From contig CABUDS010000046.1 in the NCBI GenBank assembly GCA_902490405.1, positions 1 to 13,025 on the forward strand: a stretch of 13,025 nt of DNA, given 5' to 3'. Shown here one piece after another: positions 6,058-12,368 of this stretch (the stretch's first letter is position 1; every line of letters begins with the position of its first letter). Position numbers and translations under genes: made by a program. This DNA is from an uncultured Collinsella sp. Lineage in GTDB: Bacteria > Actinomycetota > Coriobacteriia > Coriobacteriales > Coriobacteriaceae. Below the pieces are notes generated by a model. The model did not search any database, was not told the DNA's origin, and saw only the letters and a list, made by a program, of their open reading frames with translations.

Positions 6058-7099
6058 AGCGCTTGCGGGGGACGAGTTTGGTGCGGCGCAGGTGGATCAT
6101 CTCGGCGGCGATGGAGATGGCGATTTCCTCGGGGTCCTCGGCCTCGATGGCGACACCGATCGGCAGGTGCAGCTCGTCGATTTGCTCCTGCGTAAAACCC
6201 TCCTGCTCCAAGCGGGCGCACACAAAGGCCGTCTTGCGGCGCGAGCCCAAGCAGCCCAGATAGGCGGGTTTGGCGCGCATGGCCTGAATCACCACGTCGA
6301 TATCGGACTTGTGACCCGCCGTGGCGACGACCACCAGGTCGCGCGGGCCGATGGGACACAGCTCGCTCAGGTTCTTATAATCGACCAGACGACGGTCGTA
6401 GACGCCGGGCACCCATTCGGGGGTCAACGTGCCGGGGCGGTCGTCGCAAGCCACGACGGCAAAGCCCGCCGCCGTGAGCACCCGCGCCGTCGCAGCGCCC
6501 ACGTGGCCGCAGCCAAAGATATAGGTCAGGCCCTCGGGGCAGAGCGTCTCGATGTGCGCCGGGGGAATCTCGGAGGCGGCGTTGGTGTAGGTGACCTTAC
6601 TCCCCTCCTCCACCAGCGAAAGCTCGGGGCAGCCGGCAATGGTATGGCGCGATGTCTCGCCATGGTACTCAACCACATCGCCCTCGAGCGCGCTCGCGAT
6701 AAACGGCTCAAAGTCGATGACGAAGTCGCCGATGCGCCGATAGGCCAAGACGTCGGCAACCGACTGGAACAACGGTGCCTGAGTCGCATCCAAATGCAGG
6801 TAGCACAGGCAGATGGCTCCGCCGCAGATCATGCCGGTATCGGAGTTCTCGCCGCCCATGGTGTAGCGGACCAGACGCGACTGTCCCGCGCTCAGGAGCT
6901 CGCGCGCCTCATCCAGCGCAAAGAGCTCAATCTTGCCGCCGCCGATAGTGCCCGCCTGGCTGCCATCGGCAAAGACGGCCATCCAGGCGCCCACACCGCG
7001 CGGGGACGACCCCGCCGTACCGGCCACGACCACCAGCTCGCACGTCTCGCCAGCACGCAGGGCGGCAAGCGCCGCATTCACAACATCGAGCTTTTCCAT
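6056..7099 (-). CDS. xdhC: XdhC/CoxI-family molybdenum hydroxylase maturation protein
   Basis: XdhC-family proteins bind molybdenum cofactor and help sulfurate and insert it into xanthine dehydrogenase-like enzymes in the cytoplasm. This one has 347 residues. The N-terminal XdhC/CoxI domain shows VVVAGTAGSSPRGVGAWMAV and TIGGGKIE (51-58), then GMICGG (89-94) with a cysteine proposed to touch the cofactor. The C-terminal Rossmann domain starts near 192 (YIFGCGHVGAATARVL, glycines 196-201) and has LGCLGSRRK (281-289). It ends with the conserved LHLPIGVAIEAEDPEEIAIS segment. It starts 9 nt after the yqeB-like stop, so the two are cotranscribed. No hydroxylase subunit gene is adjacent. Confidence 0.93.
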   Translation of the reverse strand: MEKLDVVNAALAALRAGETCELVVVAGTAGSSPRGVGAWMAVFADGSQAGTIGGGKIELFALDEARELLSAGQSRLVRYTMGGENSDTGMICGGAICLCYLHLDATQAPLFQSVADVLAYRRIGDFVIDFEPFIASALEGDVVEYHGETSRHTIAGCPELSLVEEGSKVTYTNAASEIPPAHIETLCPEGLTYIFGCGHVGAATARVLTAAGFAVVACDDRPGTLTPEWVPGVYDRRLVDYKNLSELCPIGPRDLVVVATAGHKSDIDVVIQAMRAKPAYLGCLGSRRKTAFVCARLEQEGFTQEQIDELHLPIGVAIEAEDPEEIAISIAAEMIHLRRTKLVPRKR

Positions 7100-7108
7100 T
7101 GCCGCCTT

Positions 7109-7903
7109 CTATCCTCTAAAGACATCGGTGAGCATAGCGAGTGCCTCGAGCACGCCGCCGCCGACCGACGTCGCTTTGTCCGAAATGTAGTTGATATAGC
7201 TGGCATCGCCGCGCGGGTCGACATCGGCGCATTTAAAGCCCTCAGTCACCTGCACGCCGTTCGCCAAAAGCCCGCGCAGACAGCCATCGATCTGCGTGCA
7301 CATGGGCGTATCGCCCGCGTAGCCAATCACGTCTCCGGCGCTCACGATGTCGCCGATTGCGCGGTCGGACCGAAACACGCCGGCGGCGGGGCTGTGGATA
7401 ACACGTTCCTTGCCATAGCCGGCGATAATGCCCGGCACGCCCGTGTTGGGCTGGGGCGAACCTTGGGTAATGACACGGCCGAGAAAATGCCCGCGCATGG
7501 TCTCGACCACGGCGTCGCAGTCAACCGGCGCGGTAAAGCCCGGCCCCACAGCGATGACGGCAGGCGCCATGTCGCGCGTGGTGCCCAAGTTGCGCTTAGC
7601 CAAAATCGCGTCGACCACAGCCGCGGGTTTCAGCTCGCCGAGCATCTTGGCCTGAGGGTCCACCACAACGGCGACGTCTCCAGCCTCGGTAATCTCAAGC
7701 GCCTCAGCCGGCGTCCGTGCCAAGCGAGCGCGAATGCCTTCGACCTCGACCTCGCCCAGGCGAATGGCCTCGCAAAAACAGATTGTGCGGCGGATGCACG
7801 TGGGAACCGCGATATCGGCCATAACGACCGAAACGCCGGCGCGCACCAAGCGAGCGGCGACGCCCGTGGCGATATCGCCGGCGCCGCGAACATAAACGAG
7901 CAT
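7109..7903 (-). CDS. yqeB: YqeB-like (EF2563-type) selenium-dependent molybdenum hydroxylase maturation protein
   Basis: This family is a genomic marker of selenium-dependent molybdenum hydroxylases and is thought to help place labile selenium at the molybdenum centre; the chemistry is unproven. It has 264 residues. The N-terminus is a dinucleotide-binding-like fold (VYVRGAGDIATGVAARLV, glycines at 7, 9 and 14), followed by PTCIRRTICFCEAI. VGPGFTAPVDCDAVVETMRG lies at about 119-138 and TQGSPQPNTGVPG at 146-158. The C-terminal part (170-225, SPAAGVFRSDRAIGDIVSAG) resembles a lipoyl/barrel-sandwich domain but has no lysine at the hairpin tip. The ATG at 7901-7903 follows GGGAGGT. It is the short form without a fused XdhC domain; here xdhC is the next gene. 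Confidence 0.9.
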   Translation of the reverse strand: MLVYVRGAGDIATGVAARLVRAGVSVVMADIAVPTCIRRTICFCEAIRLGEVEVEGIRARLARTPAEALEITEAGDVAVVVDPQAKMLGELKPAAVVDAILAKRNLGTTRDMAPAVIAVGPGFTAPVDCDAVVETMRGHFLGRVITQGSPQPNTGVPGIIAGYGKERVIHSPAAGVFRSDRAIGDIVSAGDVIGYAGDTPMCTQIDGCLRGLLANGVQVTEGFKCADVDPRGDASYINYISDKATSVGGGVLEALAMLTDVFRG

Positions 7904-8005
7904 TCCCGGGGCACCTCCCTGTGCTACGGTTTGAGCAGAGCAAAAGCGGTTCGGCCGCTACTCTGATGATTATTTATTATCACAGTATTATACGGCGGTG
8001 AACAG
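7904..8005. promoter_or_regulatory. Divergent promoter region between yqeB-like and yqeC
   Basis: This 102-bp AT-richer gap is the only divergent junction in the window. On the minus strand a consensus TATAAT (7987-7992) could serve the yqeB-xdhC unit with a leader of about 77 nt, but its -35 is poor. The overlapping plus-strand TATTAT (7986-7991) would start transcription about 8 nt before yqeC, too close for a Shine-Dalgarno; another TATTAT at 7975-7980 is a better distance. A two-part stem, CAGAG/CTCTG outside AGCGG/CCGCT (7936-7965), lies in the minus-strand leader and could be an operator or RNA element. Confidence 0.4.
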
Positions 8006-8743
8006 ATGGAAACGGTTAGCGGCAATCTTGCCTCCGCGCTCAGGATCGAGTCGGGCATTACCGCGATTATCGGCAGTGGCGGCAAGTCGACGCTGCTGAA
8101 GACGCTGGGTCTCGAGCTCATGCGCGCTGGCGGCCGCGTGCTCCTCTGTACCACCACGCACATGTTTCCCGTCGCCGGCGTGCCATGGGACGGGTCGAGC
8201 CGTCGCCTGGACGCCGCGCCTTGGAAGCCGGGGATCCCGCATGTTCCCGGCTGCACCTGCGAGGCATGCGCGGGACTTGTCCGCGGAAGCATCTGCCAGG
8301 CGGGTGTTTTGGACCCGGAGACAGGCAAGCTCTCCGCCCCCGCTGAGCCGCTCGACCAGCTGGCGCAGCGCTTTGACTATGTGTTGGCCGAGGCAGATGG
8401 CAGCAAGCGACTCCCGCTCAAGGCGCATGCCGCCTGGGAGCCGGTAATTCCCGCCGCCACGGCAAACGTTGTCTGGGTCGTCGGCGCCTCGGGGCTGGGC
8501 AGGCCCGTCGCCGAGGTTGTCCACCGCCCCGAGCTCTTCTGCGAGCGCTGCGGCTGCGAGCCTACCGACATCGCCACGCCCGAGCGCGTCGCCCAGGTGC
8601 TCAATGCCGAGATGCAGGCGCTGGGACTCAGCACCGCACGCGTCATGCTCAACCAAGCCGACACGCTTGCCGACCCAACAATGGCAGATCGCTTCGAGGC
8701 AGCCCTCAACCGCCCCCTCATCGCCACCAGCCTCCAGGGGTAG
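8006..8743 (+). CDS. yqeC: YqeC-type selenium cofactor biosynthesis / hydroxylase accessory protein
   Basis: YqeC proteins are P-loop proteins that co-occur with SelD and YqeB in genomes with selenium-dependent molybdenum hydroxylases; their exact reaction is unknown. This one has 245 residues. A Walker-A-like loop GSGGKSTL lies at 23-30. TTTHMF (49-54), the family signature LAEADGSKRLPLKAHAAWEP (128-144) and VVHRPELFC (171-179) follow, and NQAD (216-219) is NKxD-like. Unusual cysteines appear: Cys83, 85, 88 and 97 (GCTCEACAG) and Cys179, 182 and 184 (CERCGC). The TAG stop lies inside a dispersed repeat. It is the only plus-strand gene, divergent from yqeB-like and convergent with hydA. The start is an ATG with a weak GGTGA upstream. 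Confidence 0.9.
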   Translation: METVSGNLASALRIESGITAIIGSGGKSTLLKTLGLELMRAGGRVLLCTTTHMFPVAGVPWDGSSRRLDAAPWKPGIPHVPGCTCEACAGLVRGSICQAGVLDPETGKLSAPAEPLDQLAQRFDYVLAEADGSKRLPLKAHAAWEPVIPAATANVVWVVGASGLGRPVAEVVHRPELFCERCGCEPTDIATPERVAQVLNAEMQALGLSTARVMLNQADTLADPTMADRFEAALNRPLIATSLQG

Positions 8744-8809
8744 CAAATTTGGGACGGGGCTCTTTTTGCTACCCCGTCCCAAAAAATCATCTCCCAAATT
8801 AGCTACCCC
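8737..8809. repeat. Compound inverted repeat between convergent yqeC and hydA
   Basis: The element begins with GGGGTAGCAAATTTGGGA (8737-8754), matched in inverted form at 8792-8809 (17/18). Nested inside is a perfect 12-bp stem TTTGGGACGGGG (8748-8759) / CCCCGTCCCAAA (8772-8783). A competing perfect 11-bp stem pairs GGGGTAGCAAA (8737-8747) with TTTGCTACCCC (8765-8775). The hairpins are mutually exclusive. It fills nearly the whole convergent gap and may act as a bidirectional terminator, but no clean T-tract follows on either strand. The yqeC stop codon TAG (8741-8743) lies within the left arm. Confidence 0.8.
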
Positions 8810-8822
8810 GGCGGTCTTCCCG

Positions 8823-10190
8823 TTAGCGGGGCACGTAGCGGCCGGGTTGGGCTCCGGTGGGCTCGCCGTCGCGTGCCGCCAGCACGCCGTTCACAAACAC
8901 GGCCTTGGCGCGGCCATGTGCCTCAAAGCCCTCGAGCGGCGTGTAGTCCACGGCCTGATGCTGCGTCGCGGCGCTAATCGTCCAGCGCGCCTTGGGATCC
9001 CACACGCACACGTCGGCATCGGCGCCCTCGGCAAGACAGCCCTTGTGCGGATACATGCCAAAGACGCGCGCCGGGTTCTCGCTCATCAGGCGGCACAGAT
9101 CCTCGGGACCCAGCTGTCCCTCAAAGCTCGTAGCGATCGCGACGGGGCGATGCTCCACGCCGGGTCCGCCGTTGGGAATCGCGCGGAAGTCGTCGCGCCC
9201 GCGGTCCTTTTGCCCGTGCAGGTTAAAGCTACAGTGGTCGGTCGCAATCGTATCGATCTCGCCGGCCACAAGCGCCTCGCGCAGTGCCGCACGGTCGCCG
9301 GCATGGCGCAGCGGCGGACTCATCACGTACTTGGCGCCCGCAAAGCCGTCCTCGCCCTGCTCCAGATAGCAGGTATCGTCGAGCATCAGATACTGAGGGC
9401 ATGTCTCGACATAGATGTTCTTCTGCCCGCGCGATTTGGCAGCGCGAATGGCCTCGAGCCCCAGCTTGGTCGAAAGGTGCACCACGTTGACCGGAGCGTC
9501 CCCGGCCAAGTGCGCCAGATACAGCAGGCGGCTCACGGCCTCGGCCTCACACACGTCCGGACGGCTGAGCGCATGGCCCTCGGGCCCGTGGATACCCTGC
9601 TCAAACACGCGCTTCTGCAGCGCGTTGACCAACGTGCCGTTCTCGCAATGCACGCACAGGATACCGCCCACGCGCTTGAGCTCCTCCAGCACCTCGAGCG
9701 TCTCGGCATCGTCCAGGCGCAGATGGTCGTAGGCAAAGTAGGTCTTAAACGACGACACGCCCGCCTCGCGCATGACCGAAAGATCGGCGCGGTTGCGCTC
9801 ATTCCACTCGGCAAGCGCCATATGGAAGGCATAGTTGGCGGTGCAGGTGCCGTCGGCGCGATGATGCCACTCGACCAAGGCATCGGGCATGGTCACGCCG
9901 CGATCGGCCGTCGCGTAGTCCACAATGGTCGTCGTGCCGCCGCAGGCAGCCGCGCGCGTGCCGGTCTCAAAGCTATCGGCTGTCCAATCCATGCCGGTCC
10001 AGCACTGCATGTGCGTGTGCCCATCGATAAAGCCCGGGAACACCCAGCAGCCCGCAGCATCCTCGACGGTATCGCCCTCGGCCGGCTCAATCGCCGCGGC
10101 GATCCGCACGATCTTATCGCCATCCATGGCAAGATCGGCGCGGCGAAGCCCCTGGGGCGTCACGAGCGCACCGTTTTTGATGATGATCAT
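8823..10190 (-). CDS. hydA: Dihydropyrimidinase / D-hydantoinase family amidohydrolase
   Basis: This is a cyclic-amidohydrolase superfamily enzyme that opens hydantoin or dihydropyrimidine rings to N-carbamoyl compounds in the cytoplasm. It has 455 residues, normal for the family. All expected binuclear-metal ligands are visible: His58 and His60 (FIDGHTHMQ), the carboxylated lysine Lys149 (SSFKTYFAYDH), His181 (CVHCENG), His238 (VVHLST) and Asp318 (IATDHCSFN). The ATG at 10188-10190 follows AAGGAG, 9 nt after the mocA stop. Homologues (E. coli HyuA/YgeZ) sit beside ygeW, ygeY and xdh-like genes in purine-degradation clusters. The natural substrate is therefore likely a purine-derived ureide or hydantoin and not a pyrimidine, by inference. 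Confidence 0.92.
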   Translation of the reverse strand: MIIIKNGALVTPQGLRRADLAMDGDKIVRIAAAIEPAEGDTVEDAAGCWVFPGFIDGHTHMQCWTGMDWTADSFETGTRAAACGGTTTIVDYATADRGVTMPDALVEWHHRADGTCTANYAFHMALAEWNERNRADLSVMREAGVSSFKTYFAYDHLRLDDAETLEVLEELKRVGGILCVHCENGTLVNALQKRVFEQGIHGPEGHALSRPDVCEAEAVSRLLYLAHLAGDAPVNVVHLSTKLGLEAIRAAKSRGQKNIYVETCPQYLMLDDTCYLEQGEDGFAGAKYVMSPPLRHAGDRAALREALVAGEIDTIATDHCSFNLHGQKDRGRDDFRAIPNGGPGVEHRPVAIATSFEGQLGPEDLCRLMSENPARVFGMYPHKGCLAEGADADVCVWDPKARWTISAATQHQAVDYTPLEGFEAHGRAKAVFVNGVLAARDGEPTGAQPGRYVPR

Positions 10191-10199
10191 AATTGCTCC

Positions 10200-10814
10200 T
10201 TATTGGTTGATGCAGTTGGCCACGCGATCAAAATACGAGCAGGCGGCGATATGCTCCGTTATGCGTCGCTGTCCCTTGGCGGTATCGACGTCCCACAGTT
10301 CGTAAGCACGCGCCTCGACCAGCACCACGTCGGTACGGTCCTTAAGGATCGAACCGCCGCCGTCCTTGCCCTCAAGACGCATAAGCGCATCGAACAATTC
10401 CGCCGGAAAGAGCACCGGGCTCGAAGGCTCGCCGTTGCACGCAAGACGCACCGGATGATTGCGGTCACGCTCGTCAAACGCACGAACCATACCCTCAAAA
10501 GAATCCGAACTCACAAGCGGCTGGTCGCCCGGCAAAAAGAGGCAGCCTTTCCAGTTGCGTTCGACTCCCCACGAAAGGCCCGCACGGACGCTTTCGCTGC
10601 GCAGTTTGCCATCGTGCAGCACACACGGGCAATGCTTGTCCTCGCAAATCTGGGCGACCTCGGGCCAACGCGTCGAAACCACGACGTCAAAGCCCCGGGG
10701 AACCGAATCGATAGTCCGGGCAATCAGCGGCTTGCCATAGATATCGGCAAGCATCTTGTTAGAGCCAAACCGCTTGCCCTCGCCCGAAGCCATAATGACG
10801 CAACCAAGTTTCAT
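10200..10814 (-). CDS. mocA: MocA/YgfJ-like molybdenum cofactor nucleotidyltransferase
   Basis: This is a nucleotidyltransferase of the GT-A-like fold; MocA adds CMP to molybdopterin to make the cytosine dinucleotide cofactor of xanthine dehydrogenase-type enzymes. It has 204 residues. The NTP-binding N-terminus MKLGCVIMASGEGKRFGSNK has the G-x-G-x-R-x-G-S-x-K pattern at 11-20, then MLADIYGKPLIARTI. The metal-binding motif FLPGDQPLVSS lies at 93-103. The ATG at 10812-10814 is chosen over one 51 bp upstream because GGGGAGG lies 7 nt before it and the family N-terminus begins here. hydA follows 9 nt downstream. The YgfJ subgroup is linked to selenium-dependent hydroxylases; whether this one uses CTP is inferred. 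Confidence 0.87.
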   Translation of the reverse strand: MKLGCVIMASGEGKRFGSNKMLADIYGKPLIARTIDSVPRGFDVVVSTRWPEVAQICEDKHCPCVLHDGKLRSESVRAGLSWGVERNWKGCLFLPGDQPLVSSDSFEGMVRAFDERDRNHPVRLACNGEPSSPVLFPAELFDALMRLEGKDGGGSILKDRTDVVLVEARAYELWDVDTAKGQRRITEHIAACSYFDRVANCINQ

Positions 10815-10902
10815 GGCGATACCTCCCCTGAAGCCATCGTACCCATAACTCGCGTCGCGGGGCATCTACATCGAAAGCGCTTATCCCGCACGCCCACGAT
10901 GC

Positions 10903-10941
10903 AAAAAGGGGCACCCCGCCGGTTGGCAGAGCGCCCCCTTT
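10903..10941 (-). terminator. Rho-independent terminator of ygeW
   Basis: On the minus strand, starting 23 nt after the ygeW stop, AAAGGGGGCGC pairs with GGTGCCCCTTT (one bulge) around a GC-containing loop and runs into TTTTT. This is a standard GC stem plus U-tract. It separates ygeW from the mocA-hydA pair, which then needs its own promoter in 10815-10902; I see no strong one there. Confidence 0.75.
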
Positions 10942-10964
10942 ACATGGCTTACCTCAGCGCGGCT

Positions 10965-12167
10965 TTAGGCCTGGAACCAACGGGCGGTGTTGCGCTCGTC
11001 GAGGGCCTTGAGGGTAGCGGCGGGATCGGCAACCTTCTGCAGGAACATCATGGCTGCGATGGCGTACGGCTTGTAGCTGGCCTCCTTGTACATGCCCACG
11101 CGGTGCATGTCAAAGACGTCGGCGTTGACCTCGCCGTGCTCGCAGGAGACACCGGAGATGTCGGCGGGCAGCGGGTGCATAAAGATGGTGTCCTGGCCGT
11201 TGGCGGTCTTCTCCATGAGCTCGGTCGTGGAGCACCAGTCCTGATGGGTGGCGTTCTGAGCGAGCAGCTCCTTCTCGAGCGCTGCGATGCCGGCGTCGTC
11301 GCCCTCGGCGTACAGGTTGGTACGCTTCTCCATGGCGGCAAACGGAGCCCAGCTCTTGGGGATCACGATGTCGGCGCCCTCGAAGGCCTCGGCCATGGTG
11401 TTGACCTGCTTAAAGGTGGTGCCGGACTCGGCGGCATAGCCCTTGGCGCGCTCGACGACCTCGGGCATGAGGTCGTAGCCCTCGGGGTGGGCCAGGGTGA
11501 CGTCCATGCCAAAGCGGGGCAGCAGGCTGATCAGCGACTGCGGGCAGGACAGCGGCTTGCCGTAAGAGGGCGAATAGGCCCAGGTGACGGCAACCTTCTT
11601 GCCCTTGAGGTTCTCAAGACCGCCAAACTCGTTGATGAGGTAGAGCATGTCGGCAGAGGACTGCGTGGGGTGGTCGGAATCGGACTGCAGGGAGATGAGC
11701 GTGGGACGGTGATCCAGAACGCCGTCCTCGTAGGCCTGCTGGACAGACTCGGAGACCTCGGCCATGTAGGCGTCGCCCTTGCCGATGTACATGTCGTCGC
11801 GGATGCCGATGACGTCGGCCATGAAGGAGATCATGGTAGCGGTCTCGCGGACGGTCTCGCCGTGAGCGATCTGGGACTTCTTCTCGTCCAGGTCCTGCAG
11901 CTCGAGGCCGAGCAGGTTGGCGGCCTTAGAGAAGGAGAAGCGCGTACGGGTGGAGTTGTCGCGGAACAGGGAGACGGCCAGGCCCGAGTCGAAGATCTTG
12001 GACGAAACGTTGTTCTCACGCAGCTCGCGCAGGGCGTCGGCAACGATGTAGAGAGCCTTGAGCTCATCGGTGGTCTTATCCCAGGTGTGCAGGAAGTCGC
12101 TGCCGTACATGCCCTTAAAATCGAGGCCGTTCAGCTGCTCGACGAGCTCGGTAAACTTGGCGTCCAT
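10965..12167 (-). CDS. ygeW: YgeW-type knotted carbamoyltransferase
   Basis: This is a member of the aspartate/ornithine carbamoyltransferase superfamily, YgeW branch, which co-occurs with selenium-dependent hydroxylase genes; its substrate is not firmly established. It has 400 residues. The carbamoyl-phosphate loop is STRTRFSF at 72-79. HPTQSSADM at 166-174 stands for the usual HPxQ. The second-substrate region has DWCSTTELM (310-318) and HPLPADISGVSCEHGEVNAD (331-350), typical of YgeW. Cys341 and Cys311 stand out. The ATG at 12165-12167 is chosen because AAGGA lies about 9 nt upstream and homologues begin here; the longer in-frame extension to 12353 has no recognisable family sequence and would overlap a repeat. 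In purine-degrading clusters the enzyme probably moves carbamoyl between a ureido acid and phosphate, feeding ATP formation (inference). Confidence 0.92.
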   Translation of the reverse strand: MDAKFTELVEQLNGLDFKGMYGSDFLHTWDKTTDELKALYIVADALRELRENNVSSKIFDSGLAVSLFRDNSTRTRFSFSKAANLLGLELQDLDEKKSQIAHGETVRETATMISFMADVIGIRDDMYIGKGDAYMAEVSESVQQAYEDGVLDHRPTLISLQSDSDHPTQSSADMLYLINEFGGLENLKGKKVAVTWAYSPSYGKPLSCPQSLISLLPRFGMDVTLAHPEGYDLMPEVVERAKGYAAESGTTFKQVNTMAEAFEGADIVIPKSWAPFAAMEKRTNLYAEGDDAGIAALEKELLAQNATHQDWCSTTELMEKTANGQDTIFMHPLPADISGVSCEHGEVNADVFDMHRVGMYKEASYKPYAIAAMMFLQKVADPAATLKALDERNTARWFQA

Positions 12168-12368
12168 GTAAATATCCTTTCCATAGATGAAACGATCGCA
12201 ATGAGTAGATGTGCTCCGGCATGCGCGTGTGGCTAGAACATGCAGAGCACTATGACGAGGACCCGCTACCGTTGAGGAAGCATGGGAGATAACGACCGCG
12301 GGCCCCAAGTCAACAGGGGGTGCCGGGGACACAGGCTGTCCCCGGCTCAACAAGATCGAGGAATGGGA
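12168..12368 (-). other. 201-bp gap between ygeY and ygeW with palindromes
   Basis: There is no gene here. Two inverted repeats stand out: the 10-bp hairpin at 12322-12346 (own entry), and GTGCTC..GCATG / CATGC.GAGCAC at 12211-12250, an imperfect 11-bp stem. The latter abuts CATAGT (12249-12254), a possible -10 for ygeW with no clear -35. If that -10 is real, the palindrome sits over the transcription start like an operator. TTGACT near 12308-12313 has no good -10 at 17 nt. Confidence 0.35.
12322..12346. repeat. 10-bp hairpin GCCGGGGACA/TGTCCCCGGC after ygeY
   Basis: A perfect 10-bp inverted repeat has a 5-nt loop (CAGGC), beginning 22 nt past the ygeY stop. It is very GC-rich but no U-tract follows on the minus strand, so it is either a rho-independent-like barrier lacking the tract or a REP-type element. 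Its position after a stop codon parallels the other repeats in this window. Confidence 0.65.

Noticed and set aside
6092..7966. A 624-codon plus-strand frame across xdhC and yqeB-like
   Set aside because: It is an antisense shadow; the minus-strand proteins carry conserved family motifs throughout.
7904..8005. Molybdenum-cofactor or purine riboswitch in front of yqeB-like
   Set aside because: The leader is only about 77 nt and shows one two-part stem; the conserved multi-stem cores of those riboswitches are not seen.
8469..12236. A 1255-codon open frame on the plus strand
   Set aside because: It runs antisense across hydA, mocA and ygeW, all of which have intact catalytic motifs and ribosome-binding sites. 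Its protein is Ala/Arg/His-rich with no recognisable domain, as expected of a shadow frame in G+C-rich DNA.
12168..12353. Longer N-terminus for YgeW
   Set aside because: The extra 62 residues have no family similarity and cross a GC hairpin, while the ATG at 12167 has a good ribosome-binding site.
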